A model generated the notes under the pieces. It searched no databases and was not told where the DNA came from. It was given only the letters and a program-made list of their open reading frames with translations. This document shows positions 1 through 11,933 of a DNA stretch of 64,000 bases, piece by piece. This stretch comes from Lichenostomus cassidix. Lineage: Eukaryota > Chordata > Aves > Passeriformes > Meliphagidae. The stretch spans positions 47,002,359-47,066,358 of the forward strand of contig CM039179.1 of the NCBI GenBank assembly GCA_008360975.2, given 5' to 3'. Positions within the stretch are counted from its first letter, which is position 1. Each line of letters opens with the position of its first letter. The position numbers and the translations under genes are program-made.

Positions 1-985
1 CTCTCACTTCTGCTCCACTTCTAAGGGGGAGGTTTGCACTTCTTCCTCAAGAGATACCTGATCAGTGATGGTTCAGTCATTCGACCAAAGGTTTTGCACT
101 GTTTCTTAGCTGAAGTTAGAAAAAAACATTGTTCTTGTCCACTCACACCAATGCTTCCACTGCAAGCAAAATCATACCCAGATAAGAGAAGTAATAAAAA
201 AAATAGTGTGTTGGCATTATTTTTTCATCATAATCATCAAGAAGTATTGCATAAAAGTTAATTGGAAAATAATCCTTCTCTTTAATTTGACAGTTAAAAT
301 TAGATAAATATAATTTCACAAATTAAATATTTTAAAAGTCACAATAGTTAAAAATAAATTACCTGTGATAAATTGCAGCTCATTAAACCAGTGCATATAG
401 TAATTCACTAAAGGATAATATTACCATGTATTACCATTTGTTAATGGAAAAGGAAAGCCTTAATTAATATTCATTGAATCGTATAAATGAATAGGTTACC
501 TATATTAATAATATAAGAACCTCCAAAACAGCTAGAATGAAAAACAGAAGTCATAGGATAGCAATATCCAGCTCAGGTATGATTTCCATGGGAAAATAAA
601 AAACAAACCAAAAAAAGTAAAAACAAAAAAAAAACCCTGAAAATAAGACTAAGAATAATAGAGTACCATTGCTCTGTTGTCTATGAATGATACCCCAAAT
701 ATGTCTTTTCCCCTATCTGGCTGTAGCTTACGTAACAAGAAGCAGGGTATTCAGGCTAGACATACATATAAATGCAGAATCATGCAGCCTAGCTATGCTT
801 TCTGTTTCTTTCTCAAACTCTTGTTTCTGAAAAACAGAACGAGGAAAAAGAAACTTAAATGGTTTATTATTTATTACACCTAAAAAAAGTAGTGCCATTG
901 AATGTATGAGCTCTTCGTGCTGAAATAGTGTCAGTGCCCTGGTGTGCTAATCCATCTGGGAGAGGAAGGACTGGTTGCCCTGGGG

Positions 986-999
986 CCAGCAGAGGGAGC
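986..999 (+). promoter_or_regulatory. CTCF-like binding site, forward orientation
   Basis: CCAGCAGAGGGAGC fits the CTCF core consensus (CCASYAGRKGGCRS) at nearly every position, in forward orientation. It is embedded in otherwise AT-rich DNA. It could mark a boundary of the SPRY2 regulatory domain. It faces the reverse-oriented match in the promoter island at about 11.92 kb. This is a motif match only, and occupancy is unknown. Confidence 0.5.
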
Positions 1000-2369
1000 A
1001 TAGAGCATTGCTTTTTGTGGGCTTCAAACCTGCAAGGGGAGCTTTGTGCTTTCCTGTCCCAATTTTTCCCCCCAGTTAAGTGTTTTTAAAACTTAATGAT
1101 AGCACATTCCGTGCTAAAAGCACATTTTTATGCATCACAAATACAGCTGTGAGGTAACACAGGTGTCAGATTGCTGTAGGAAAAATTAGCATTCAGTGTC
1201 TGGAACACCAAAGCAGACACAGGTAGGGAATTTCACCAAGATGAGACATAAGATACTGCAGGGCACGGTGGCTAAATCCTGTACGAAAAACGTATCTTCA
1301 AATCATCCTCACTTGGGGGCACAACACGTGCTCAGGCACAGCAGCCACTGCACAAAGGGGAGATGCTGCTCCACAAAGGGCATGTTTGTGCACATCTGCA
1401 TGTCCAACACACCTGTGCCCGACCGGCTTCGGAAAGGGTGTGACCTGGGTGTTGCGAAAATTAATTAGCTAATGAGCCTTATCTTCCTGTCATTACTCAG
1501 GTAAAACTTCCATGCGTCTGAAGCCAAGTGACTTGGCTTGCAGAACTTCTGAGGACAAAACACAAGACATCCATGCTGCTTGCACGGCTAAAAACAGCAG
1601 GGGCTGTTCGCCCCCTGACTCCAGATGGAGGAAAAATATGTGTTAAGTCCTTCTACGCACTAGAAAATCCATACAAAGGACTCCAGAAAACTTAAAGACA
1701 GAGTCGATTAAGGCCTTTTCTTTTCCTCATGATTCTCATTATCGGATTCTCACAAAATTGGATCCCACTTTACCATGCCTTCAAAGGGACTCTTGTTAAA
1801 GCAAACAGCAGCACTCAACATCTTGCAGGTTTTATTCCCAAGTAAAAAGCTCATTCAAAAATGTAGCAGACAGACATATCCCTTGGCTCCCTGACTCTCC
1901 CTAAAAGACTCTGGAACCATAAAGCTTCCAGAATCAGATTTTCATAAGTTGAAGCCTAAGGTTGTAGAGGATCTTCTCATGCACAGTTACTGCAATTGCA
2001 TATGTACAGCCGGCTTTTGTACATAACAATGGAGCCTGTATGCTAGTGCATGGCTCAAAGGAATCTAGACAGCTATACAAAAACACACATGGGCCTCAGT
2101 TTTTGTTTTATGAGGTGAATTAAGTGAAGGGGGAAGAAGAAGGTGATGGGAAAAAGATGAAATTCAGACCTCATCAAAGCTAAGGGTAGTTTTCCTATAG
2201 ACTTCAAAAGATTCAAAACTTCATCTGCTACATTTATGTGCTACTGAACACAGAGATATGCTCAGAAACAGGTTTCAACCTCAATTCATTTGGCAGCCCA
2301 ACTTCTTCCTGGTTGAATGGTGGAAGCACTGACAAGAATCTCAAAAGAAAATTCTACTGTGATCTAAAT

Positions 2370-2400
2370 CAGTAGTTCCCAAATTTTTTCTGGCTGTCTG
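2370..2400 (+). repeat. hAT-type transposon terminus, degraded
   Basis: CAGTAGTTCCCAAATTTTTT resembles the terminal inverted repeat of hAT/Charlie elements (CAGTGGTTCCCAAACTTTTT). The eight bases before it, ATCTAAAT, resemble the usual hAT target-site pattern. I could not find the matching right-hand terminus, so this is either a truncated copy or a chance match. Confidence 0.3.
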
Positions 2401-2846
2401 GGCAAATATCTCCTTTTAAGAGCCAGTGAGAGCCTTCTATCCAAGCACTTATGACTCACATAGCCCAAGCCAGAGTGTTCATGGAGTTCTCCATTGGACT
2501 GGCATGCAAACTAGTACCATGTTTCCCAGAAAACATGAATGGGCTATGCAATTCATTCCCAAGCTGCTCCTGCAGCTGCTCCTGGGAGTAGGTTACAAGC
2601 TGGATAAATGGAGTTTGCAGGCTGTATTTAGCCTATACCTAGCAGAATGGGTATTTTTCCTCCAAGTTCACACTGTTCACACAGATCTGACTAAGGACCA
2701 TTAACTGTCCTTCAACAGTGGCTTACATTTTTCTTTTGGCAAGTGGAGTGGGGGCGAGTGTGGGAAAAGTTCCCCTGCTGTTGCCAAATTTAACATTGTT
2801 CTATACAAGTACAACATTGCTGACACTGCTGGACTTATGAGCTGAG

Positions 2847-2914
2847 TAAAATCCTGGCCACACTACACTTGATGGCAAAATTCCCTTTGACTTTATTAGA
2901 GTCTAGATTTCACA
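2847..2914. repeat. Old palindromic interspersed repeat
   Basis: The stretch reads as two imperfect inverted arms. The left arm begins AAAATCCTGGCC, and the right arm ends with a diverged reverse complement of it, AGTCTAGATTTCAC. The centre is GGCAAAATTCCCTTTGAC. This resembles a palindromic motif that recurs in amniote genomes, in which a TCAATGG core is flanked by CCTGG/CCAGG arms. I recognise the pattern but not a family name. Confidence 0.5.
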
Positions 2915-3717
2915 ACAAGTGTTAAGGGAGTGTGACAGCAAGACTGAGGCAAAGGCAAAATAAAAGCAAGAACAGTTTCCTCACTGCAATCCAGGGACAA
3001 GGCATAGTTCTCCAGGGCTATAAGGCAAGATAAAAGCATAAATAAATATATAAATAAATTAAATGGATCCCCTCTTCAGACAGTTATTAGTTCTTGGCAC
3101 CTTTTTCTCCCATCTTCTCATCTACAGACACCTGTCCAGCTGCACTTTCTTCACACTTGACTGTCCAGTTAAGCTTCTCTGTCAGCCTTGCTGTCACTCC
3201 TCTTTCAGCACATGATGTCAGCTCTCCTGCTGTCTTGCTGTCACTCTTTTCATATGGTAGGATTCACAGCCTTAGCTCACAGACATGTTTGTACATTGGA
3301 AGTAAAATATTTGTCATACTTGCTTCTCATCCCCTATTAAAAATGAGCTTAGCTAAGTAGGAAAAGCCTGTCAGGAAAGTACTGGCACTGACTTTCTCTG
3401 CCAGCAGTGCTCCAAAACACTGGATTTTTTTCTTCTGCTTACCCAAAGAGATGATTAGAATTGAGAAGTGAAGGATTCAGCTCTGCTAGGGAATAAGCAT
3501 ACATATTCTGTAAAGGCTTTTCAAGTGCTCTTCTACGTGTAGATCAGTGAACAGCAGAGGTTTTGGTCCCAGTTGCTGTTTTGTTGTGGGATCCTTTTTC
3601 TCCGCAGATCTAATCATGGCTAAGCAATCATTTTGAACTGCTGGGCAAAGGCAATAGCAAACTTGTTAACTGAGCATTTTTATACTGCTCCCCAGCACAA
3701 AAGATACCCCTCGAAGA

Positions 3718-3731
3718 CCCCAAGGTGGCAG
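3718..3731 (+). promoter_or_regulatory. CTCF-like binding site, forward orientation
   Basis: CCCCAAGGTGGCAG differs from the classic CTCF core CCACNAGGTGGCAG at one position. It has the same orientation as the site near 990. It is a motif match in AT-rich DNA, and binding is not shown. Confidence 0.4.
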
Positions 3732-5829
3732 GTTCCAAAATACTCATTTTAGCAGCAAAATATTGCTATATTCACTGTGTGAGCAGACCTTAGGTTAGTA
3801 TTAGCTGGTATAATGTGACATATGAGAATGTGTAATTCTTGGTCACAGTAAAGGAGAGTAAGAAAACAGGTTTTTATAGCAAAAGCTTTCTGTCATGGGT
3901 TCCCTTTGCAGGACATGGATAACCTCTGACTTCCATGTGGTGCTGGATTCTCAGAGGATGGAAGTGAGCAATGGTAAATCACCCCAGATGAGTATCTCCT
4001 CCTCAATATAATAAGCAGTTTATGTATCCGGCTGCAAAAGTGTTCCAGGAAGTTGCCAAACAGGAAGGAGATCCTTGCCTCAAGTAATTTGCAATCTAAA
4101 GGCTGGATCCCACCAAAGCATCTGGTCTGAGGTTTTGAACAGCTTTTATTCCCATAAGATTTCAAAAGATATTCAGGAGGGCCATGTCTTACAGCATGCT
4201 GTAAGGTTTGGCTAAAATTGCCTGTAAACTAGTCTCAGGCACTTTGCAAGTCTGTGTTACCTTAGTCTTTAAACTACTGCAGAAATGTGCTGTGGATAGA
4301 TTAACTGAAAATACACCCACAAGGAGATGAAATTATATTAACAGACATATAAACATATCATATTGCAAGTGAAAGACAGACAGTAACAACACTCAATAAA
4401 TTTTTAAAATATGCAAATTTTCCTTCCCATGGCTGGACCCACCAATGCAATGCTGCCAAAAATGGATGGGTTAATGCCAGAGTGAACTGTTTTGATTAAA
4501 TACCCTCCAGCCACCCGTAAGCCGACAGTGATATTCTTCATATCTTGTTAAAAGGTGTCATGCTAAAGAAATAAGGACATATATCCTATGTTATGTGACT
4601 AAGGAGAATTTAATGCTGCTGCACATTAGCTACCTCTTTGTTTTTTACCTTGATTTTCACAGACTCCAAACCTCCAGAAAAGTTTGATTTTCTCCTTACT
4701 TCATCCTCTGGCTTGTCTGTCAGGTTTAAGAGTTACATTTCTGGCTAGCATACAATGTTTTAGTCACAGTGTATGAACATTGCAGAACATTGCAAAGAAT
4801 ATTTGACCCCTGCTTTTTATTTCCTAAGTGTATCATCAGTTCCAAGCACTGAATACATTGGCAGATTTGGGCATTGCTAAATGGCAGCACTAAGTCTAAC
4901 AGATCTGGATTTTAGTTAGTTAGCATGCACTAACCACCTCATGTGATGGCAGGAAATGACAGCTCCAAGACTGAAATCAGATCCAGGCAGGTGGGCTCCT
5001 AAAGGGGGTTGATGCAAACACAAATGCTGGCCTGTGTGGATCCAGCTGCAGCAATAGAACCTGAGGTGGCAGGAAAAAAAATTTTTAAAAATGCAGTTGT
5101 ATTTTAAATTTAATGCATCCAACACATTATTGTGCACACATACCATATATGATGCATCATGTGCAGTTATGCATCAACACTGCCTGCATCAGGTCGTTAA
5201 GGGCACTAAGTAAAGTACAGAGGTCCAGACTTGCCTATGATGAGACATTTCAGTAACTCTCAGGTTCAGGGGTTTTGTTCCTAAATAAATCGATGGGCTA
5301 AGTCCATTACATCTTTTTGAACTCCAGGACACAGAGCTCCTGTGAAAGAGAAGAATCAGAGTGAACAGCTTTTCCTTGCAAACCATACAGATCGCTTCCC
5401 TTGCTGTGTGGAAGACAAGAGATGCGTTACCCCAGTCATCGGAGCAGATGCAGAAACCAGTGGAAACGGGGAGATAAGAAGTCAAAGCCCAAGGATTGGC
5501 TAATAGAGAAAGAAGTGTTGTAATTGCTAAATCACCCAAACTGCTTTGCCAAACTTTGACATGCTTGATTTCCTGTGCTTAAATAATTTTTAGGCTTTAA
5601 AAAAAGGGGGAGGGGAGGAGGGGAAGTGCAGAAAAATAACCAGCTGTTCCTTGTATAGTGCAGGAAACATGTATGATTTATTGCTTTAAGGTTATTTTTG
5701 AAGGGGCTGCCTGTGGCAGCCGGAGTGCCGGAGAAGTCACTGAGGCCTGTCCACTTGAAGGGCTCAAACTGTTTCCTGAACAGCCCTTCTTCACTCGTCA
5801 CCTCCGACAGCTCCCATTGACAACGTGTG

Positions 5830-6060
5830 ACTGGGGCCCCGGAGTGTTTTAAAGCCGCGGGGGGCCGGGGCGGACAATGGGGCTGTCAATTACCTTTTCC
5901 CCCGTTGTGAAAGGGGCCGGCGAACAATGTGCGGGCGGCGGGGGGCTGTGCCGCGGCTAGGAGCCCGCCGCCCCCGCCGGGACAAGGTGCCCGAGGTGTC
6001 GCCGGGCCAGCCCCGAGCTGCCGGCGCGGAGCGGGGCGGGAGGGCAGCGGCTGGGCTTCC
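5830..6060. promoter_or_regulatory. GC-rich island with SOX-like motifs
   Basis: Composition switches abruptly from AT-rich to GC-rich. Two SOX-type motifs, ACAATGG (5874-5880) and AACAATG (5923-5929), lie about 50 bp apart. A CCCGTTGTG motif between them contains the reverse-complement ACAA core. Short open frames on both strands are products of GC richness and the adjacent repeat. The stretch sits about 7.5 kb upstream of the presumed SPRY2 promoter, so an enhancer or alternative promoter is plausible. This is inference from composition and motifs. Confidence 0.35.
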
Positions 6061-6062
6061 CG

Positions 6063-6205
6063 ATCCCCATCCCCATCTCCGTCCCCGTCCCCGTCCCCAT
6101 CCCCGTCCCCGTCCCCATCTCCGTCCTCATCCCCGTCCCCGTCCCCATCCCTATCCCCGCTCCCCATCCCCGCTCCCATCCCCATCCCCATTCCGGTCCC
6201 GCTCC
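6063..6205 (+). repeat. Hexamer minisatellite (CCCCRT/CCGTCC)n
   Basis: About 140 bp of six-base units alternate between CCCCAT and CCCCGT with occasional CCCCTC/CTCC variants. On the minus strand this gives an apparent Met-Gly/Asp-Gly repeat protein, and on the plus strand Ser-Pro or Arg-Pro repeats. These are translations of the repeat, not genes. The complementary strand is G-rich with runs of four G and could form G-quadruplexes. Copy number is likely polymorphic. Confidence 0.9.
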
Positions 6206-6240
6206 CCCATCCCGCGCCCGGGGGGGAACGCCCAGGCTGC

Positions 6241-6480
6241 GCTACCTAGATTGTGCCTTTAAAAACTTCCTGTGTGCCTTGATGGCTTGCTGAGAGGACT
6301 GTCCATCATACAGGCGCTTTGTCTGGCAGTCACTGCCATTTGAATTTGACTGACTGAGGAAGCCCGAGTTATTTGTAAAGAACAACAAGGCTTTTCATTC
6401 ATAATTTCAGTGGGGGGACAGGGTGCTAATGACTGAGCTTGAATAACCAGGGAATGCGGTATTCAAGGCAGGAAGAAGCC
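6241..6480. promoter_or_regulatory. Candidate conserved non-coding element
   Basis: Immediately right of the minisatellite the sequence becomes balanced in composition and free of repeats. It has short A/T-rich motifs such as CTTTAAAAAC, CATTTGAATTTGACTG and GTGCTAATGACTG, the texture typical of vertebrate conserved enhancers. There is no open frame. Conservation cannot be shown from one sequence. Confidence 0.3.
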
Positions 6481-7949
6481 CAACTGGCTGCCAAATGAGA
6501 GGAAGGGAGGGGAGGGGGATGTAGGTGAAAGTGCTTGTGTGAAAAGGCAAACAATGAAATCGGGATCACACGCATGTATACAAATACAAATCAGGTTCTC
6601 AAAAGGTGAGACGGGCAAAGACAGAAGCAGGAAGGAGAGCTGAGGAAATTCCCGTTTCTATTTCATTGATTTGCCTTCAGCACCAGCTTCTGCAATGCTA
6701 AATCCGAGAAGGTCTCAGCAAAAGGCAGCTCTCTTCCCTCCTGCCGCCCCCACACCACAGAGAAAATGTTTTACCTCTCCTATTCCTTTTTACTGCAGAA
6801 AAAATCCTTGGGTTTGAAGTTGGGCTGAATTAAGATTTTGCCTTTGCAGCTTAAACTCCAGCTTCGACCAAACATGAAAGTACTACTGCTAGCCCGGGCT
6901 GTGGCCCAGCATCTACCATCCGTACATATAATTTTACATATTGACCGTCTAATCTAGACATATATGTACATATATTCTCTAACTCTGCAAAGACTTTGTC
7001 TTCACAGAAGTCAAACTTTACCTGATGCAAAAATTATTCAACTAAATAAAGTTTGTTGCCTTTATTTCTATTGTCTACAGTGGGATTTTGAATAAGGCAT
7101 TAACAGAAATTTCCTTAGCTAAAACGGATTTTATAGAGCCATAATTTCTGTCCCCGTGGAGAAAACAAATCTACAGAGCTAAGAAAGAAAATAGAAATTG
7201 AATGGCACATACTTTGGAAAACACAACTGCTTTGACACAACGTAAACCATCAGAAGTGGATATAATTTATGCCAATTTGAATTGCGTTGTGAGCAAGCAA
7301 CAATAAGAAAACTTAAAATATGTTAAATGGTTTAAACACTTAACCTCAAGAATGAAGGAAGTTTTCCAGTGGGCTTATTTTGCAAGCTTGTTCTGTCAGA
7401 TGTGGTGGATTTATTGTCTATGTTTGTAACACAATTTCCAATGCATCCTTTAACTTTCATTAATTAGAGCACCATCCTTGGAGCTGCTCTGGACAGCTGG
7501 ATTCCCTCCCTGGCCTGGAGCACATCAGACTTTCACTCAGGCTCCAGAAGGAGTCAGGGCCTTGCTTAGGAGGAGAAGCTCCGAGATTCAACTTCTCTGT
7601 TAATTTCTAAGGGACTTCTGAAAGTTATAGACCTGCTTAAAATACAAGAAAAGATGATTGCAAAACCACAAATTATATAGGACTAACTACACAGGTTGCA
7701 GAGATGGAAGTTTAGAGGAACTCTTTAATCAAGGGGTGGGAGTGGATGCTCCTGCAGAGATAACCTTGTTTAGATAATCAAACATTTTGTCCTCTTCCCG
7801 CTCAACATAAGAGAGTTGTCAAACAGTTCGTACTCTTTTTTTAAGGCGTTCTGATTCTATTAGACACAGATTCTGAAATTTTGGTTGGGCAGAAAGGCTC
7901 TGGAGGTCACAAGGAAATCCACACCTTGGGCCTCCATGGGAAGCAGCAT

Positions 7950-8090
7950 GGACACAGCACAGAGACTGGATTGGGGCCTTAGAGTCCTAGTTCTTTTGAG
8001 ATAAGTTACTTCTTTCTTTCTCCCGTGTTTTTTCTCACCTGTAAAATGGGCATAGTGACATCTCCTGAAAACTAGTTTGAGATCTGTGGA
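7950..8090 (+). repeat. MIR/CORE-SINE remnant
   Basis: In order, the stretch shows a diverged MIR body (CAGAGACTGGATTGGGG), then GATAAGTTACTTCTTTC matching the MIR core GGCAAGTCACTTAACCTC. It ends with TCACCTGTAAAATGGGCATA, matching the MIR TCATCTGTAAAATGGGGATA segment. The order and spacing agree with a plus-strand MIR. It is an ancient, immobile SINE fossil. Confidence 0.75.
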
Positions 8091-8819
8091 GAAAACTGTG
8101 ATAGAATATCCAGCATTTTAATTATTGTCATTTATATTGCCATTATAATCAGAAAAAAAAAAAAACCAAAAAAAACCCCACAGTCAGCAGGATCAGAGTA
8201 TTTCACAATTTTTAATTTTTTTTAATTGATGTAACCATATAGACTATTTTATTTTGGTTATGCTCTGATTTTGAGTCAAGTGATGGGGAAACACCAGTTT
8301 TTATTTTCCTTTTTGTAAAAAATTCATTAGTCTCCAGAAAATCATTCTGTCCTGCATATGTCACCTCTGCTTTTAGAATGTGCTTGTATGGCACTCAGAT
8401 GAACACAAATCTTTCACAACTGAGGAAAACAAACATAATCTCAGTAAATACAAAAACATTACAGTTTTGGTTTTGGTTGTTTTTTTTTTTTTTTAACATT
8501 TGCTCAATCTGCTTCCTTTTGTTTGCAGCAAAATCTGTACCTCTGATTTGTATATATGCCTTGACTGACTTGCAAGATTTATGTTACCATTTTTTAATCT
8601 CTTGGGGTATTTTTTGAACTCCAGCTTCTACCTCCTGAAAAATACTTTATGTTCTGGGAGCAGAGTGGCCATCACAGCATGGAGGTCATGCAGACTACCT
8701 TGCAATTCTGAGAAGAGCAGGCATCTGTCTTCTTCCAACTCCACTGCTCACAATACCCAAGATATTCATTTACCTTTCTACTACATTGCAGTTTAGAGCT
8801 AGTTCGGGTATCTCTACAT

Positions 8820-8985
8820 CAGTGGTTTTCTGACTCTGATCTGTGAATTCCTATGGACTACTTCTAAATGGGAGGTCTCATAATTTACAATTTTCTAAAA
8901 TAAGTCTGTGCTTCCCTTATGTTTTTTTTTTTCTCTTCTAAAGCATAGAAAAAGTCTACAGACTGAAAAAATTTGAAAACTACTG
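8820..8985. mobile_element. Non-autonomous hAT (Charlie-like) MITE
   Basis: It starts with CAGTGGTTTTC and ends with GAAAACTACTG, inverted termini of 11 bp that agree at 10 positions. Internal AAATGGGAGGTCT and GTCTACAGACTG segments resemble an amniote hAT MITE with GGAGGTGCGGAC and GTCTGCGGACC blocks. Length is 166 bp with no transposase frame. The flanking 8-mers (CTCTACAT and CTGCAGAC) agree at only half their positions, so the target duplication is decayed or absent. Confidence 0.65.
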
Positions 8986-11919
8986 CTGCAGACCACAGCA
9001 GAGATGTGACAAGTCTGTTCATAAAAGCTTCTTTCGAATTTCCCATAACTTCTAACACTGATCTCTTCCATTTCTTCTGAGTCACTTTAATCCCAGGTCA
9101 ACACACAAATGTCTGCATCCTGCTACAAAATATTTTGGGAATTCCCAAACTAGCACTTATTAACATTTTAATAGGCAATAAGTTGATTTTGCATAAAATT
9201 CTAGTATAGTCAAGCCCAGTGTTATCTAGTCTCTAACTGAACAAATCTACAAAATGCAGTATTTCAAACACTAACAGACAAGGTTTGTCTGTGCTGTCAT
9301 TCTCATTATTACTTCTACCAAAAAAGTCAAAAATGTTAGGAGGAATACCCTAACAAAAACAAATACACTATATACACCATAAAAAGCCTGCTTAATACCA
9401 GTTTAGCAAATAAACTGCACTTAGTCCCATCCACACAAATTGTTCCACTTTTGGACATTTGGTCTCTAGGTATTTCAGAAGAAAGAATTAATTATAAAAT
9501 GCATTGTATAAGCTAGAAAGGTTTATAAAGCTGGATTCCAAAAACCCAATGCTGATTTTATCAAGGACACAAATATAACCAAATAACATTGAATGACACA
9601 TCAAAGAGCATACTAGCTTTATTAGAACAATTTACATGCAAAAGCTCCACATTATAGTACAAGTACTAAATGTATGTATCCTTCAGTATAATTTCAGAAG
9701 GATCAGGAAAGGGATTTGTTTATTCTTTAAGTTTACATAAGTATATTTGGTATTCAACAAGAAAATATTCTTCTGGCAATTGTCCCTTTGTACACTGGGG
9801 CAATCACCAGACGAGAGAAAGTTACACAGGATCTGGCCTATATCACCTTTAAGGAAGGTGTCTATCATGAGCTAGATCTGAAAATAGTAGTTTAATCCCA
9901 GCAGATCTAAGCATCACTAAAAGCAGGAGACTCTATCTCTGAGCAGCTGCAGAGCATGTGCATTCCCAAAGAGAGTGGCAGCTATTAATTCTACCTTTCA
10001 CATATCCCATCAGACTGCGTTCCCAGAAGGCAATGTTCATTTCCCCCTCTTCTCAGGGAATAAAATTCCAGGATTTCCTTCAGGTAAACTACAATAAAAA
10101 TTGCAAAAGCAAAACTAACAGAACTCACTCAAGGACATAATTCCCTTTATAAATACATCCAGCTGTTTACAGTGCAGTGTTTGACTTCTCTCTTTCTCTC
10201 TATGATTTATCTAAGTGGTCTTATCTGCCCTGAGAACCTCAACGAAATATCAGTAGGCAAAAAAAGCTTTACAGGTAATCACTTTTTAAAAAGCTCTATA
10301 ATTATTTTATGTACTTTAGCTTATTCAGAGTCACAAACATGGAAGATAATCAATTAAAGGTTTAAGTTTCTACAGAACTTCTGGGCATTAAGAAGCAATG
10401 TGCAGCCAAACTTAGTCCTTTTAGGATGTACAGAATCAATATTCCCATATAATTGCATTAACTCACGAGATAATGCATGAAATGTTCTCAAAGTCAGCAA
10501 AGTACTGCTTTCATTCCGTTGCAGGAGGAATTCCTTATGAATGAATTTCCCCTCCTTTCCAAAGTAAAGGAGGAAACTACTTGTTTTCAGGTCCTGATCT
10601 GAAAATCGAATCAAGTAAAAACTTGTGCAACAATTTCAGGATGAAGCAGAAAAGTTTGAGCTATTTCAGATGTGTGTCTGTCATGTCATACACTTTTCAA
10701 ATGTCTGTGCCTGACTTTTCACCTGAAGCCACTGGAATTGCGACTGTTGGAATATATCATGAACATACAACACCGATACACATATAAATATATGCATATG
10801 TTGGTGTGTGCACAAACACATATATACACAACACTTACATTTCTCTGCTGAGAATAAACGCAGGAACTTCATCTCGAAAAACAAGGTCTGCTTGGGTTAA
10901 AAGCAAAAAACCCCAAAATCATGCAGTGGTTACAGCAAACCACTAGGGGAAACATAATCACATGCATTAAGCCACTCTCCATGACAAGAAATGTGAAATA
11001 TGAGTGATACATGTAATCCTCCAAAAACTGGTTCCAAGGTAACATCGGATTAAAACTCTGAGAAATCAGCATTGAAGTTCCGACACAAACACACACAAGC
11101 ACACACTCAAAAAAAGAGCACACTTAATTTTTGCAGATCTGTGCGCTATTTATTAACTGTGTTACAGTTAGTGCACAAATCTTTGCAGCTTTAGTGCTTC
11201 TCTTTCAAACTCATCAGTACCAGGATGCTGTATTCTTGGGGGTTCTGCTGGTTTTATTTTTGGCTCTTTTTTTTTTTTTTTGCTGTTTTTGAGCTATAAG
11301 ACATTGATGCTTCAACATTTTGCATACATGACTGGGTCTGTGAATAAAAATAGCTTCACTGTTTTCAGATCTCTCTTTGAGACTATTCTTTAAATAAAGT
11401 GTATACACCTGTAGCTGAGAACTGGTGTGGAAATTGCTGATTGCACTACTGACCGACAGATTTTAAAATGGTGTTATGAACTTTCCTGTTTAAAACACTA
11501 TTTATGTACTCAGTATAAACCCCGATAAATAATTTAACAGACCTTTCCCATGTGTATAGGTTTGCACAAAGAGTTCTTAACCTATTTTTGACTGTGCTAT
11601 GTGGGAGGAAGGGATTTTTGTCTTCCTACGGTGAGAATATCGTGTCTTCTCTTTCCCGGATATTTTAACCCATGCTTGTCCCTCACAGCTGAATACAGTG
11701 GATTGCCTTGCTGACAGCGCGCAGCTTACACACAGGGCACATCTCCGAGGATGCTCATGTCGCTGCTCGGCTCATCCTGATGGAGACGCCACGCCGCTGG
11801 GTGCCCCCTCCCGCGGGGAAGCTCAGGGACGGCCCGCGGCTCCCTCCGGCGCTGCCCGGCGCCGGGGCTGCTGCCCCTGCGGAGCCGGCTTGACCCGCCG
11901 CCCCCCGCCCCGGCGCCGC

Positions 11920-11933
11920 GCTCCCTCTGGCGG
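11920..11933 (-). promoter_or_regulatory. CTCF-like binding site, reverse orientation
   Basis: Read on the minus strand the site is CCGCCAGAGGGAGC, an almost complete match to the CTCF core. It lies at the left edge of the promoter CpG island and points left, toward the forward-oriented matches at 986 and 3718. This is a motif match only. A match in such GC-rich DNA has a raised chance rate. Confidence 0.5.

Larger units (their letters stand above)
1..5640. other. Gene-free AT-rich upstream flank
   Basis: I see no reading frame longer than about 120 codons, no recognisable protein family and no convincing spliced gene on either strand here. The sequence is AT-rich with short A-rich runs (for example around 600-640). 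The only structures I can support are two CTCF-like sites, an old inverted repeat and a short hAT-like terminus, all listed separately. Short open frames in this stretch lack codon bias or family resemblance and are taken as chance. Confidence 0.7.
6500..11690. other. Gene-free region upstream of promoter island
   Basis: No coding gene is recognisable. The only items I can support are one MIR remnant (about 7.95-8.09 kb), one short hAT element (8820-8985) and A/T-rich simple stretches. The small open frames, all under 100 codons, show no family resemblance. Confidence 0.65.

Noticed and set aside
5886..6262. Met-Gly/Asp-Gly and Ser-Pro repeat 'proteins'
   Set aside because: They are translations of the hexamer minisatellite in several frames.
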